53,143 nucleotides of DNA, from contig PBMF01000007.1 of assembly GCA_002721995.1 (NCBI GenBank), positions 86,889-140,031 of the forward strand, read 5' to 3'. This stretch comes from Chloroflexota bacterium (GTDB taxonomy: Bacteria; Chloroflexota; Dehalococcoidia; Lucifugimonadales; UBA3495). This document shows, piece after piece, positions 35,622 through 44,226 of this stretch; within the stretch, counting starts at the first letter, position 1; each line of letters starts with the position of its first letter. The position numbers were made by a program, and so were the translations under genes. The notes under the pieces are model-generated. The model was given only the letters and a program-made list of their open reading frames with translations, ran no database searches and was not told the origin of the DNA.

Positions 35622-38600
35622 ATGTCAACAATATCCCACGCGGATGAACTGAAATCGGCGCTTGCCCAACGCATATTGGTCCTGGACGGGGCCATGGGCA
35701 CCGCCATCCAACAGCGTAACCTGGGCCCCGACGACTTCGGCGGCGCCGAATACGAAGGCTGCAACGAATACCTGGTCATCACCCGGCCCGATGTCATAGA
35801 AGACATTCACCGGGGCTACCTGGAGGCCGGTGCCGACATCATCGAGACCAACACCTTTGGCGGCACCGCCGTGGTGTTGGACGAATACGCCCTGGGACAC
35901 GAGGCGCGGCGCATAAACCGGGAGGCCGCGCTCATCGCGAGGAAGGCCGCCGACGCCCTTTCCACTCCGGAGAAACCCCGGTTCGTCGCCGGTTCCATGG
36001 GCCCCACCACCAAGACCATCTCGGTCACCGGCGGCATCACCTTCGAAGAGCTGGCCAACGACTACCACACCCAGGCGGCGGGCCTCGTCGAGGGCGGAGT
36101 GGATGTACTGCTCCTTGAGACCAGCCAGGACACCCTGAACATCAAAGCCGGTCTGGAAGGCATCGACCGGGCCTTCGCCGAACTGGGCCAGACGATACCC
36201 GTCGCCGTCCAGGGCACGGTGGAGCCCATGGGCACCCTGCTGGCCGGTCAGGACGTTGAGGCGTTCTACACCTCCCTCGCCCACAGGGACCTCCTATGGA
36301 TCGGACTCAACTGCGCCACCGGCCCGACCTTCATGACCGACCACGTCCGCACCCTGGCTTCGCTCTCCAAGTTCCCGGTGGCCTGCTTGCCCAACGCCGG
36401 TATGCCCGACGAAGACGGCAACTACAACGAGACCCCGGAAATGATGTCCGAGACCGTGGGCCGCTTTGTGGAGTCCAATTGGGTGAACCTGGTGGGCGGC
36501 TGCTGCGGGACCGGCCCGGGCCACATCAACCTGCTTGCGGAGATGGCCGCCGGGAAGACGGTGCGCCCCGTGGTCCAATCATCGGAGACCTGGGTATCGG
36601 GAATCGACGCCCTGCTGGTGGACGACGAGATACGCCCGGCCATCGTAGGTGAGCGCACCAACGTGCTGGGCAGCCGCCGTTTCCGCCGCCTCATCGCCGA
36701 GGGTTCCCTGGAAGAGGCCGCCGAGATTGGCCGCCGCCAGGTGCGAAACGGAGCCCACATACTGGACGTCTGCCTGCAAGACCCGGACCGGGACGAGGCC
36801 AAAGACGTATCAGAGTTCCTTGACCTGGTCACCAAGAAAGTAAAAGCTCCCATCATGATCGACTCCACGGATGCGGCAGTCATCGAGATGGCCCTGACCA
36901 AGCTCCAGGGCAAGTCCATCATCAACTCCATCAACCTGGAGGACGGCGAAGAGCGCTTCCAGAGGGTGGTGCCCCTGGCCCGCCGCTACGGCGCGGCGCT
37001 GGTCGTGGGCTGCATCGACGACGACAAAGAACAAGCCCAGGCCATCACCAAAGAACGCAAGCTGGAGGTGGCGCTCCGGTCGGCCAAACTCCTAACTGAG
37101 AAATACGGCATCCCAGTGGAAGACCTGATCTTCGACCCCCTGGTCTTCCCCGTGGGCACCGGCGACGAGAACTACGTCGGCTCCGGAGCCGAGACCATCG
37201 AAGGTGTGCGCCTGATCAAAGAGGCCCTGCCCGCCGCCAAGACGGTGCTGGGTATCTCCAACGTGTCCTTCGGTCTCCCCGCCGCCGGCCGCGAAGTGCT
37301 GAACTCGGTCTTCCTTTACCACTGTGTCCAAGCCGGCCTGGACATGGCCATCGTCAACTCCGAGGGCATGGAGCGTTACGCCACCATCCCCGAGGAAGAG
37401 GTGAAGCTGGCCGAGGACCTGATCTGGTCCCGGGGCGAAGACCCGGTTGCCGCCTTCGCCGACCACTTCCGAGAGAAGGCCCCCAAAGCATCTTCGGAGG
37501 AACGGTCCAACCTGCCCTTGGACGAAAGACTGGCCCTGGCTATCATCGAAGGCTCCAAGGAGGGTCTGGCCGAAGACCTGGACGAGGCGCTCACCGGCCG
37601 CTCTCCGTTGGAAATCATCAACGGCCCCCTGATGGACGGCATGGCCGAGGTGGGCCGGCAGTTCAACGCCAACCAGCTGATCGTGGCCGAGGTGCTCCAG
37701 TCTGCCGAGTCCATGAAATTTTCCGTGAGCCACCTGGAACCCCACATGGAGCAATCGGAGACCGCCGTCAAAGGCAAGGTGGTGCTGGCCACTGTCAAAG
37801 GCGACGTCCACGACATAGGCAAGAACCTTGTTGAGATCATCCTGTCCAACAACGGCTACGAGGTGGTGAACCTGGGCATCAAGATACCGCCCCAGGACCT
37901 CATCGCCGCCTACAACGAACACAAACCCGACATGATCGGTCTCTCGGGCCTACTGGTGAAGTCGGCCCAGATGATGGTCGAGACGGCCCAGGACTTCAGC
38001 CAGGCGGGTATCGATTGCCCGGTCCTAGTTGGCGGGGCTGCCCTGTCTAACCGGTTCACCCGGCTGCGGATTGCCCCTGAATACGAGGGCATGGTCGCCT
38101 ACGCGCCCGACGCCATGGCAGGGCTGGCCATCGCCAACACCATTCAGGACGCCGACGAGCGGGAGAAGCTCATCACCAACATGGCCCAGGAGACCCAGGA
38201 CATGCTGGCCGCCGACCAGGCCGCCAAGAACGACGGCGGAGAAGGAACCCCCGACGTGCCGCCAGCCCAGGTAAGACGGGACGTGGACATACCCAACCCG
38301 CCCGACCTGCGGCTTCACGTGCTGAACGACTACAGCCTGGAAGAGATATTCGGGTATATCAATCCCCAGATGCTCTACGTCCGCCACCTGGGCTACAAGG
38401 GCCGGTTCGCCGACGACCTGGAAGCGGGCGTGCAGGCGGCCATCGACCTGCGCGACTCGGTGAAGGCCGTGGAGGACCTGGTGCTGGCCCAGGAGGACAT
38501 CAAAGCCAACGCCGTCTTCAAGTTCTTCGCCTGCAACTCCGACGGCCAGCGGCTTTTGGTACACGGCAACAACAACGAAACTGCTGAAGAGTTCTACTTC

Positions 38601-39125
38601 GGCCGCCAGTCCCAGCGGGACGGTCTCTGCCTGGCCGACTACGCGCTGCCCCAAAGCGACGGCAAGCAGGACTACATCGGCATGTTTGTCACGTCCATCG
38701 GCAGCGGAGTGCGCGCCCTGGCCGAGACCTGGATGGCTGAAGGGCAGTTCCTGAACTCCCACATCCTGCAGGCCCTGGCCCTGGAAAGCGCCGAGGCCTT
38801 CGCCGAACTGCTGCACAAGCAGATGCGGCAGATGTGGGGCATAGGCGACCCCGCCGGAACGACTCCCCAGGACCTTTTCCGCACCCAGTACCAGGGAAAG
38901 CGGTTCTCATTCGGTTACCCTGCCTGCCCCCGGCTGGAGGACCAAGAACAGCTATTCAGGCTGCTGGAGGTCTCGGCCAACCTGGACGTTGAGTTAACCG
39001 AGGGATACATGATGGACCCTGAGTCATCGGTATCGGCCCTGGTCTTCCACCACCCCGACGCCAAGTATTTCAACTTGAGCGAGAAGGACATCGAGCGGCT
39101 GGAGCGGGAAATCTCCCTGCGTTAA
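35622..39125 (+). CDS. metH: Cobalamin-dependent methionine synthase
   Basis: 1167 residues with all four modules. Homocysteine domain (about 1-320): the zinc Cys in GLNCATGP (about 229) and GGCCGTGPGH (about 292-293). Methyl-tetrahydrofolate domain (about 345-610): INSINLEDGEERF, YGAALVVGCIDD. Cobalamin module: cap helices (about 650-735), then the Co-ligating His in GDVHDIGKN (about 727-735). Activation domain (about 860-1160): FSFGYPACPRLEDQEQLF, MMDPESSVSALVFHHP. It transfers methyl from 5-methyl-THF to homocysteine and reactivates with SAM. Followed 45 bases later by fhs, so folate one-carbon genes cluster here. No riboswitch is evident. Confidence 0.97.
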   Translation: MSTISHADELKSALAQRILVLDGAMGTAIQQRNLGPDDFGGAEYEGCNEYLVITRPDVIEDIHRGYLEAGADIIETNTFGGTAVVLDEYALGHEARRINREAALIARKAADALSTPEKPRFVAGSMGPTTKTISVTGGITFEELANDYHTQAAGLVEGGVDVLLLETSQDTLNIKAGLEGIDRAFAELGQTIPVAVQGTVEPMGTLLAGQDVEAFYTSLAHRDLLWIGLNCATGPTFMTDHVRTLASLSKFPVACLPNAGMPDEDGNYNETPEMMSETVGRFVESNWVNLVGGCCGTGPGHINLLAEMAAGKTVRPVVQSSETWVSGIDALLVDDEIRPAIVGERTNVLGSRRFRRLIAEGSLEEAAEIGRRQVRNGAHILDVCLQDPDRDEAKDVSEFLDLVTKKVKAPIMIDSTDAAVIEMALTKLQGKSIINSINLEDGEERFQRVVPLARRYGAALVVGCIDDDKEQAQAITKERKLEVALRSAKLLTEKYGIPVEDLIFDPLVFPVGTGDENYVGSGAETIEGVRLIKEALPAAKTVLGISNVSFGLPAAGREVLNSVFLYHCVQAGLDMAIVNSEGMERYATIPEEEVKLAEDLIWSRGEDPVAAFADHFREKAPKASSEERSNLPLDERLALAIIEGSKEGLAEDLDEALTGRSPLEIINGPLMDGMAEVGRQFNANQLIVAEVLQSAESMKFSVSHLEPHMEQSETAVKGKVVLATVKGDVHDIGKNLVEIILSNNGYEVVNLGIKIPPQDLIAAYNEHKPDMIGLSGLLVKSAQMMVETAQDFSQAGIDCPVLVGGAALSNRFTRLRIAPEYEGMVAYAPDAMAGLAIANTIQDADEREKLITNMAQETQDMLAADQAAKNDGGEGTPDVPPAQVRRDVDIPNPPDLRLHVLNDYSLEEIFGYINPQMLYVRHLGYKGRFADDLEAGVQAAIDLRDSVKAVEDLVLAQEDIKANAVFKFFACNSDGQRLLVHGNNNETAEEFYFGRQSQRDGLCLADYALPQSDGKQDYIGMFVTSIGSGVRALAETWMAEGQFLNSHILQALALESAEAFAELLHKQMRQMWGIGDPAGTTPQDLFRTQYQGKRFSFGYPACPRLEDQEQLFRLLEVSANLDVELTEGYMMDPESSVSALVFHHPDAKYFNLSEKDIERLEREISLR

Positions 39126-39170
39126 CCGGCCGGCCTTGATTCGCACCCCAATCTGGCGCCTGGAGGATAT

Positions 39171-40802
39171 TTGGAGCCGATAATAAAGATCGCAGACGGA
39201 CTTGGCCTGAATCCCGACCACCTGGTGCCCTATGGCCGGTACAAGGCCAAGATTTCCCTGGAAGCCCTGAAGCAGCCCGCCGACTACCGGGGCAAGCTGG
39301 TGGTGGTGACCGGCATCACCCCCACACCGGCCGGCGAGGGCAAGACCACCACCGCCATCGGCCTGACCCAGGGGATGGGACGGCTTGGTCACAAAGTCTC
39401 GGTCAACCTCCGGGAGCCGACCTTGGGGCCCATCTACGGCATCAAGGGCGGCGGCACCGGCGGCGGCGCCGCGCGGGTTGTGCCCGAAGACGAGATCAAC
39501 ATTCACTTCACCGGGGACGCCCACGCCGTGGGGTCGGCCCACAACCTGCTGGCCGCGCTGGTGGAGAACGCCGTATTCCGTGGTGCGGTGCCCGGACTAG
39601 ACGCCACCGGCATCATGTGGAACCGGGTCACCGACGCCTCGGACCGGGGCCTGCGCCAGATGGTGTCGGGCATCGGGGGCTCAGGCTACGGACCGGTGCG
39701 GGAGGCCCGCTTCGACATCGTTTCGGCGTCAGAGATAATGGCGATCCTGGCTCTGTCAGCCAGCCCGGATGACCTTCGGGAGCGGGTTTCCCGGATCGTA
39801 GTCGGTGAGACCAGGGACGGCGAGCCCGTCACTGTGGGACAGCTCGAGGTGACCGGGGCGCTGATGACCTTGCTCCACCAGACCGTGATGCCCAACCTGG
39901 TCCAGACCCTGGAGGGCCAGCCGTCCATCATCCACGCCGGGCCCTTCGGCAACATCGCCCACGGCTGCAGCTCCATACTGGCGGACAAGATGGCCCTGGG
40001 ATACGCCGACTATGTCATCACCGAGGCGGGGTTCGCCTCTGACCTGGGCTTCGAGAAGTTCATGAATATCAAGACCCGCCAGAGTGGCCTGCCGCCCAGC
40101 GCCGCCGTGCTGGTGGCATCGGCCCGGGCCCTGAAGTGGCACGGAGGCATGCGCCGGCGCGACCTGGGCAATCCCGACCCAGAGGCTGTGGTGACCGGCG
40201 GGGACAACCTGGTCCACCACATCGGCATCGTGCGGGGCTTCAACCTGCCCTGCGTGGTGGCCATCAACCGGTTTGGCACCGACAGCCCCGAGGAACTGGC
40301 CGCGGTGAAGAAGATTGCCATGGACGCCGGGGCTACCTCGGCGGTGGAATGCGACGGCTACGCCCAGGGCGGTGCCGGCGGAGAAGAGCTGGCCCAGGCG
40401 GTGGTGGACGCTTCAGGAGGCACTCCCGATATAACCTACACCTACCCCTCCGACGCCGCGCCACGGGACAAGGTGCTGGCCCTGGCCCAGCAGATCTACG
40501 GCGCCGCCGATGTTAACTGGTCGCCCGAGGCCCGGCGCCGGCTGCAGTACTTCGAGTCCCAGGGCTGGGGTAATCTGCCCATCTGTATGGCCAAAACCCA
40601 CCTGTCCATATCCCACGACCAGAGCCTCAAGGGACGCCCCCAGGGGTACACATTCCCCATCACCGACATCCGGGCTTCGGTGGGCGCCGGGTTCCTCTAC
40701 GCCCTGGCCGGACGCATCGAGACTCTACCTGGCCTGCCGACCCGTCCCAGAGCGTTGGACATGGACGTAACCCCTGAAGGAGAAGTCCTGGGGCTCTATT
40801 AG
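39171..40802 (+). CDS. fhs: Formate-tetrahydrofolate ligase
   Basis: 543 residues, near the usual 550-560. The ATP-binding loop is TPTPAGEGKTTTAIGLTQGM (about 47-66). Other blocks: REPTLGPIYGIKGGGTGGG (about 82-100) and RASVGAGFLYALAG near the C-terminus. It makes 10-formyl-THF from formate, THF and ATP, serving purine synthesis, formate use or the methyl branch of the Wood-Ljungdahl route; nothing else of that pathway is here. Start is TTG at 39171 with GGAGG 5 bases upstream. It follows metH by 45 bases, probably the same transcript. Confidence 0.95.
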   Translation: MEPIIKIADGLGLNPDHLVPYGRYKAKISLEALKQPADYRGKLVVVTGITPTPAGEGKTTTAIGLTQGMGRLGHKVSVNLREPTLGPIYGIKGGGTGGGAARVVPEDEINIHFTGDAHAVGSAHNLLAALVENAVFRGAVPGLDATGIMWNRVTDASDRGLRQMVSGIGGSGYGPVREARFDIVSASEIMAILALSASPDDLRERVSRIVVGETRDGEPVTVGQLEVTGALMTLLHQTVMPNLVQTLEGQPSIIHAGPFGNIAHGCSSILADKMALGYADYVITEAGFASDLGFEKFMNIKTRQSGLPPSAAVLVASARALKWHGGMRRRDLGNPDPEAVVTGGDNLVHHIGIVRGFNLPCVVAINRFGTDSPEELAAVKKIAMDAGATSAVECDGYAQGGAGGEELAQAVVDASGGTPDITYTYPSDAAPRDKVLALAQQIYGAADVNWSPEARRRLQYFESQGWGNLPICMAKTHLSISHDQSLKGRPQGYTFPITDIRASVGAGFLYALAGRIETLPGLPTRPRALDMDVTPEGEVLGLY

Positions 40803-40816
40803 GCCGGGCAGAAAAG

Positions 40817-41271
40817 ATGCAGAACGACTCCAGGACCAGGGTCATCACCGTGGACGAGCCCGAGCAGGTCGCAGGGAAACGGGTACTGGTGGTGGGCGAC
40901 GGCCCAACGCTGACCCACGGCGGTATGTCATACGGCGCGGGCACCATCGCGGCCCAGAAATTCGGGGCCGCAGAAATTTTGCCGGGCCGGAATTCCGCCG
41001 CGGGCAGCATCGCGGACGCCTTCGCCCAATACCCCCACTTAGCGGACAAAATCCCAGCCCTGGGCTACAGCCCTCAACAGTTGGCAGGCCTGGAAGCAAC
41101 GCTGAATGCCTCCGACGCCGATCTGGTCCTCTACTCCACACCCCCGGACCTGGCCAGCTGATAAACGTCGACAAACCGATGGCCGCGGTACACTACGAAC
41201 TACAGGAGCGGGGCGGCCGGTTGACCGAGATACTCAACGACTTCAACTACCGGCGGCTGGTTGACGGTTAG
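40817..41271 (+). pseudogene. Remnant of a cyclic 2,3-diphosphoglycerate synthetase / P-loop GTPase-like gene
   Basis: The open frame 40817-41161 encodes 114 residues that follow the C-terminal part of the cyclic 2,3-diphosphoglycerate synthetase family: TVDEPEQVAGKRVLVVGDGPTL, THGGMSYGAGTIAAQKFGA, then GYSPQQLAGLEATLNASDADLV. It stops at TGA 41159-41161. One base later, in another frame, the family C-terminus continues to 41271 (INVDKPMAAVHYELQERGG). A single C restored in AGCTG at 41158 would join DLASL-INVDKP. The N-terminal two thirds (full length about 440) and expected residues (VEDGPTLTHG, where Glu is now Gly; DPRP, now PGR) are missing or changed, so decay is likely. It lies 14 bases after fhs. 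Confidence 0.75.
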
Positions 41272-41331
41272 TATTCCGGTCTGTCTACCCGGTCTGTCTA
41301 AAATGAACGGAAGACCACTACGAGAGATGAC

Positions 41332-41979
41332 ATGCGAGTAACCATGATCCATGCCCTGGCCGAGTCCATCCCGCCCGTGCGGTTGGCCTTCGGCGAGGAA
41401 TTCCCCGAGGCCGAGGTCATAAACGTCCTGGACGAAGGACTGCTAGCCGACTTCGACGACGAGATCACGCCAGACCTGCGCCGCCGGATGAGCAACCTCA
41501 TCGGCTACTGCCAGGACAACGACGCCGACGCCATCGGGCTGGCCTGCTCGGTCTATGCCCCGGTGGTGGACTCGGCCAGGGACCTGGTGAACGTGCCCCT
41601 GGTCTCCTCCTACGGGCCGGTGATGGAAGACGCAGTGGCCATGGGACCCCGGGTGGGTCTGGTTGCCTCCGTGGCCGCGACATTGCGCGATTCCGAGTAC
41701 TACCTGAATCTGGCCGCCAAGGGGGCCGGTAAGAAGGTGGAAGCGGTCAATTGTTTGGCGGAGGACCTGGTCTCCGTTCTGCGTGCCGAGGGCCAGCAGG
41801 GCCTGGAACGCCGCCTGGAGGAGGAGGTCGCGAAGATGGCCGGAGATGTGGACGTCGTCCTGCTCGGCCAGTTCTCCTTCGCCGCGGCCCTGGCACACCT
41901 GCAAAAAGTATCCCCGGTGCCTGTGCTCTCCGCGCCCCACAGCAGCGCCCGCACCCTGAAACGGCTACTGCTGGGTTAA
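41332..41979 (+). CDS. Asp/Glu racemase superfamily protein
   Basis: 215 residues of the aspartate/glutamate/hydantoin racemase fold. One catalytic-type Cys is visible in GLACSVYAP (about 69-77), preceded by a strand DADAIG. At the second half-site, where most racemases have another Cys, the sequence reads LLGQFSFAAAL with Ser but no Cys. It may be a decarboxylase or isomerase of the superfamily, such as arylmalonate decarboxylase or maleate isomerase, rather than a two-base racemase. ATG at 41332 with weak Shine-Dalgarno (GAGAG). Follows the decayed gene; a palindromic repeat lies just after it. Confidence 0.83.
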   Translation: MRVTMIHALAESIPPVRLAFGEEFPEAEVINVLDEGLLADFDDEITPDLRRRMSNLIGYCQDNDADAIGLACSVYAPVVDSARDLVNVPLVSSYGPVMEDAVAMGPRVGLVASVAATLRDSEYYLNLAAKGAGKKVEAVNCLAEDLVSVLRAEGQQGLERRLEEEVAKMAGDVDVVLLGQFSFAAALAHLQKVSPVPVLSAPHSSARTLKRLLLG

Positions 41980-41987
41980 GCTTCCGG

Positions 41988-42021
41988 ATTCCTCCAGCCC
42001 CTTTGCGAAAGGGGGAATTAC
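41988..42021. repeat. Palindromic repeat, copy 1 (CCCCTTT-gcg-AAAGGGG)
   Basis: Core arms CCCCTTT and AAAGGGG with a three-base loop gcg (41998-42014), flanked by ATTCCTCC and GGAATTA which extend the symmetry. Near-copies lie at 44179-44213 and, in a changed form, inside a gene at 45705-45745. A dispersed REP-like element. Confidence 0.75.
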
Positions 42022-42053
42022 GGTTAGACTCTGTCGAGTATAGGAGGTTGACC

Positions 42054-42746
42054 ATGATTTACGACTTTCGCATGTATACCCTTCGACCCGGGGCCACACC
42101 TGACTACCGGGCCGGGGTCAAAGAACTCAGCCTGGGCATCCGCCAGCGCTACGGGATCACCCTGGCCGGTTGGTACTGGAGCGAGATTGGCGCCCTGAAC
42201 CAGGTGGTCCACATCTGGGGCTACGAGGACGCTAAGCACATGGACGAAGGCAAAGAGGCCTTCCACAACGACCCGGATTGGACGGGAAAGTACCTGCCCC
42301 GGACCAGGGGTCTGGTGGAGAAGCAGCAGACCTGGACCATGAACTCCCCTGACTTCGCGCCGGTCTACCCACAGGTGGATGAGATACCCGCCGAAGGCAC
42401 GCCAGAGTACATCCGGAAGAACAAAATGGTCTTCGATTTCCGCATGTACAGCTTCAAGCCGGGAGCCATACCCAGCTACATGGCCGCGGCCGAAGAGATC
42501 GCCGTCCCCCTGCGAAAGAGTCACGGCATCAGCCTGGCCGGTTGGTACTATTCGGACATCGGCGACCTGAACCTGGTGACCCACATCTGGGCTTACAACG
42601 ACCTGAAGCATTTCAAAGAGGGCAAGGAAGCCGTAGCCGCCGACCCCGACTGGAACGGCAAATACGTCCCCCGCGTCCGTGGCCTGCTCACGGCCCAGAA
42701 CACCTATCTGATGAACACCTCGGAGTTCGGACCGGTACCCGAATAA
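42054..42746 (+). CDS. Tandem NIPSNAP-domain protein
   Basis: 230 residues from the ATG at 42054, which has AGGAGG 6 bases upstream; the open frame continues to 41751 but that part is an overlap with the racemase-like gene. Two NIPSNAP modules: 1-105 (DFRMYTLRPGATPDY, ITLAGWYWSEIGALNQVVHI) and 122-226 (DFRMYSFKPGAIPSY, ISLAGWYYSDIGDLNLVTHI). The close match shows an internal duplication. NIPSNAP proteins are ferredoxin-like dimeric alpha-beta-barrel proteins of mostly unknown function; in bacteria they often sit in catabolic clusters. Convergent with the DSD1 gene beyond the terminator. Confidence 0.92.
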   Translation: MIYDFRMYTLRPGATPDYRAGVKELSLGIRQRYGITLAGWYWSEIGALNQVVHIWGYEDAKHMDEGKEAFHNDPDWTGKYLPRTRGLVEKQQTWTMNSPDFAPVYPQVDEIPAEGTPEYIRKNKMVFDFRMYSFKPGAIPSYMAAAEEIAVPLRKSHGISLAGWYYSDIGDLNLVTHIWAYNDLKHFKEGKEAVAADPDWNGKYVPRVRGLLTAQNTYLMNTSEFGPVPE

Positions 42747-42788
42747 CGGGGGCAAGCTTTCAGCTATCAACTCATGAAATTGGCCACC

Positions 42789-42823
42789 GTCGTAGGGGCG
42801 GGTTTAAACCCCGCCCCTACGAC
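42789..42823. repeat. GC-rich palindrome with TTTAAA centre
   Basis: Arms GTCGTAGGGGCGGG and CCCCGCCCCTACGAC around TTTAAA, with one unpaired C. Purely intergenic; resembles dispersed intergenic palindromes rather than a terminator, as there is no T run. Confidence 0.65.
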
Positions 42824-42835
42824 CCAGCCGGCCAA

Positions 42836-42972
42836 CCACTCACCACCCAGCAGGCCCTCCTCACCCCGCTCATGGTGAGCCTGTCGAACCACCGCCGCTA
42901 CGGGTGAGTCTTGCCTCGAAACATGACTGGTGCGCGCCCTTCGACAAGCTCAGGACGAACGGTCGGTGAGGT
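42836..42972. repeat. REP-like motifs (CTCATGGTGAGC and CTTCGACAAGCTCAGG)
   Basis: Contains CCGCTCATGGTGAGCCTGTC and CCCTTCGACAAGCTCAGG, each partly palindromic. Both motifs recur after recQ at 52605-52715 (CTTCGACAAGGTCAGGGTGA and CCGCTCATGGTGAGC). The pairing of the two motifs at two loci shows one dispersed family. Confidence 0.65.
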
Positions 42973-42983
42973 GATTCTCCATT

Positions 42984-43032
42984 GAAACGGCAAAAGGCCC
43001 GGTGTTTTTAACACCGGGCCTTTTGCCGTTTC
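42984..43032. terminator. Bidirectional terminator between the NIPSNAP and DSD1 genes
   Basis: A long near-perfect inverted repeat: GAAACGGCAAAAGGCCCGG and its complement CCGGGCCTTTTGCCGTTTC around a TGTTTTTAACA centre. It serves both convergent genes. Confidence 0.85.
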
Positions 43033-43069
43033 GCTGGTAGCTGACGGCTAAGTGCAGAAAGCTCTCAGC

Positions 43070-44170
43070 TCAGTTATGACAACCCCGGGCCTGGATGTCC
43101 CAGACCACCTCAACCTTGCCGCCGCGCAGGCCGATGAAGCGGTCCCAGCGGCTGACCATGGCGTCCTGCTGGGCCGGTATCAGAAGCACCTGGTCGCCCA
43201 CCTTCAGGTCCACGCCAGGGTCCAGTTTGAAGACGCTGTGATCGCTGTCCATCGACTCCACCGTCACGCCGGGGCGGTCCAGCACCGTGGGCATGCCTAT
43301 GAGGCTGCTCACCGCCCGAACTCCGGCGTCACCGATGGCCACCCCCGGCCTGGGGGTACTGATGATGGTAGTCAGTATCTTGGCCGCGTAGTGGAACTCG
43401 GTCATGTACCCGTAGTGGGTCTCCATCATCAGGTAGCTGCCGCCCTGGATCTCGGTCACGCCGGGAATCTCGGCGGCCACATCGTAGCTCCAGGTCTCGC
43501 CGGTGGACACGATGTCCATCGTCAGTCCGGCGCCTTCGATAGCCTCTTTTAAGTCGATGACACCCTTGATGGTGCGGGCCGCCTCTACGGCGCGGTCCTC
43601 GCGGTCCGGCATCTCGCCGATGGTCTGGTGGCTCATGACGCCCCGGAAGCGCAGGCCGGGCAGGGAATCGATCTCCTTGGCCAGGGCCACGCCGGCCTCG
43701 ATCTCGCGCACACCGCAACGGCGCAGTCCGGTCTCAATCTCGATGACCACCCCCAGTTCCACACTTTGGTCGTTGGCAGCCTTGGACAGGTCCTGGGCGT
43801 TGCCCACGTGGTCGCAGGAGACCAGCATCTCGGCCTGGCGGGCCAGGGTGCAAAGCCGCTCGATCTTCATGGGCTGGATGATCTCTGAGGTGATGAACAC
43901 GCTGGGGATACCGCCGTGGACCATGACCTCCGCCTCCGACACCTTGGCGGCACAGACCCCGCCCACCGTGCCGCCCCGGCGGATCTGCCGGTGGGCGATG
44001 GCGGGAGTCTTGTGGTTCTTGGCGTGGCCCCGCAGTTTGGCGCTGCTACCCTCGTAGCAGTCGGCGATGACGTCCATGTTGTTATCCAAGGCGTCCATGT
44101 CGATGACCAGACAGGGCGTGTCCAGGTCGGTCATGGGAGTCCCCGGTGTGGGACGGTAAGTTTCATTCAT
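43070..44170 (-). CDS. DSD1-family PLP-dependent enzyme (D-threonine aldolase / D-serine dehydratase-like)
   Basis: 366 residues with an alanine-racemase-like N-terminal PLP barrel and a small C-terminal domain. DTPCLVIDMDALDNNM (about 17-32) and the PLP-Lys block LRGHAKNHKTPAIAHRQ (about 47-63) are intact, followed by EIETGLRRCGVR (about 144-155) and STGETWSYDVA. The C-terminal metal site (His-x-Cys/Asp) of characterised members is not obvious (AQQDAM). It probably acts on a D-3-hydroxyamino acid by aldol cleavage or dehydration. A paralogue lacking the PLP lysine lies 56 bases upstream on the same strand. A palindromic repeat is in the 5' leader. Confidence 0.9.
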   Translation of the reverse strand: MNETYRPTPGTPMTDLDTPCLVIDMDALDNNMDVIADCYEGSSAKLRGHAKNHKTPAIAHRQIRRGGTVGGVCAAKVSEAEVMVHGGIPSVFITSEIIQPMKIERLCTLARQAEMLVSCDHVGNAQDLSKAANDQSVELGVVIEIETGLRRCGVREIEAGVALAKEIDSLPGLRFRGVMSHQTIGEMPDREDRAVEAARTIKGVIDLKEAIEGAGLTMDIVSTGETWSYDVAAEIPGVTEIQGGSYLMMETHYGYMTEFHYAAKILTTIISTPRPGVAIGDAGVRAVSSLIGMPTVLDRPGVTVESMDSDHSVFKLDPGVDLKVGDQVLLIPAQQDAMVSRWDRFIGLRGGKVEVVWDIQARGCHN

Positions 44171-44178
44171 GTGGATGA

Positions 44179-44213
44179 AATCCCCCTGGCCCCCTTTGCG
44201 AAAGGGGGGAGTA
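44179..44213. repeat. Palindromic repeat, copy 2 (CCCCCTTT-gcg-AAAGGGGG)
   Basis: Same core as the copy at 41988-42021 (loop gcg) with one more C/G pair, and flanks TCCCCCTGGC / GGGGAGTA. It lies between the two DSD1 genes, only about 10 bases ahead of the downstream gene's ATG. Its G-rich flank may contribute to the ribosome-binding region there. Confidence 0.75.
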
Positions 44214-44226
44214 GTAGTCGGTGTTT

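Larger units (their letters stand above)
42747..43069. other. Intergenic region filled with repeats and a terminator
   Basis: 323 bases with no gene. In order: a GC-rich palindrome with a TTTAAA centre (42789-42823), REP-like motifs (42836-42972) and the strong hairpin terminator (42984-43032). Short spacer sequence remains before the DSD1 gene. Confidence 0.6.

Noticed and set aside
41751-42053. Open frame extending the NIPSNAP gene upstream
   Set aside because: It overlaps the racemase-like gene in a different frame, is Arg/Gly/Pro-rich and has no Shine-Dalgarno; AGGAGG precedes the ATG at 42054.
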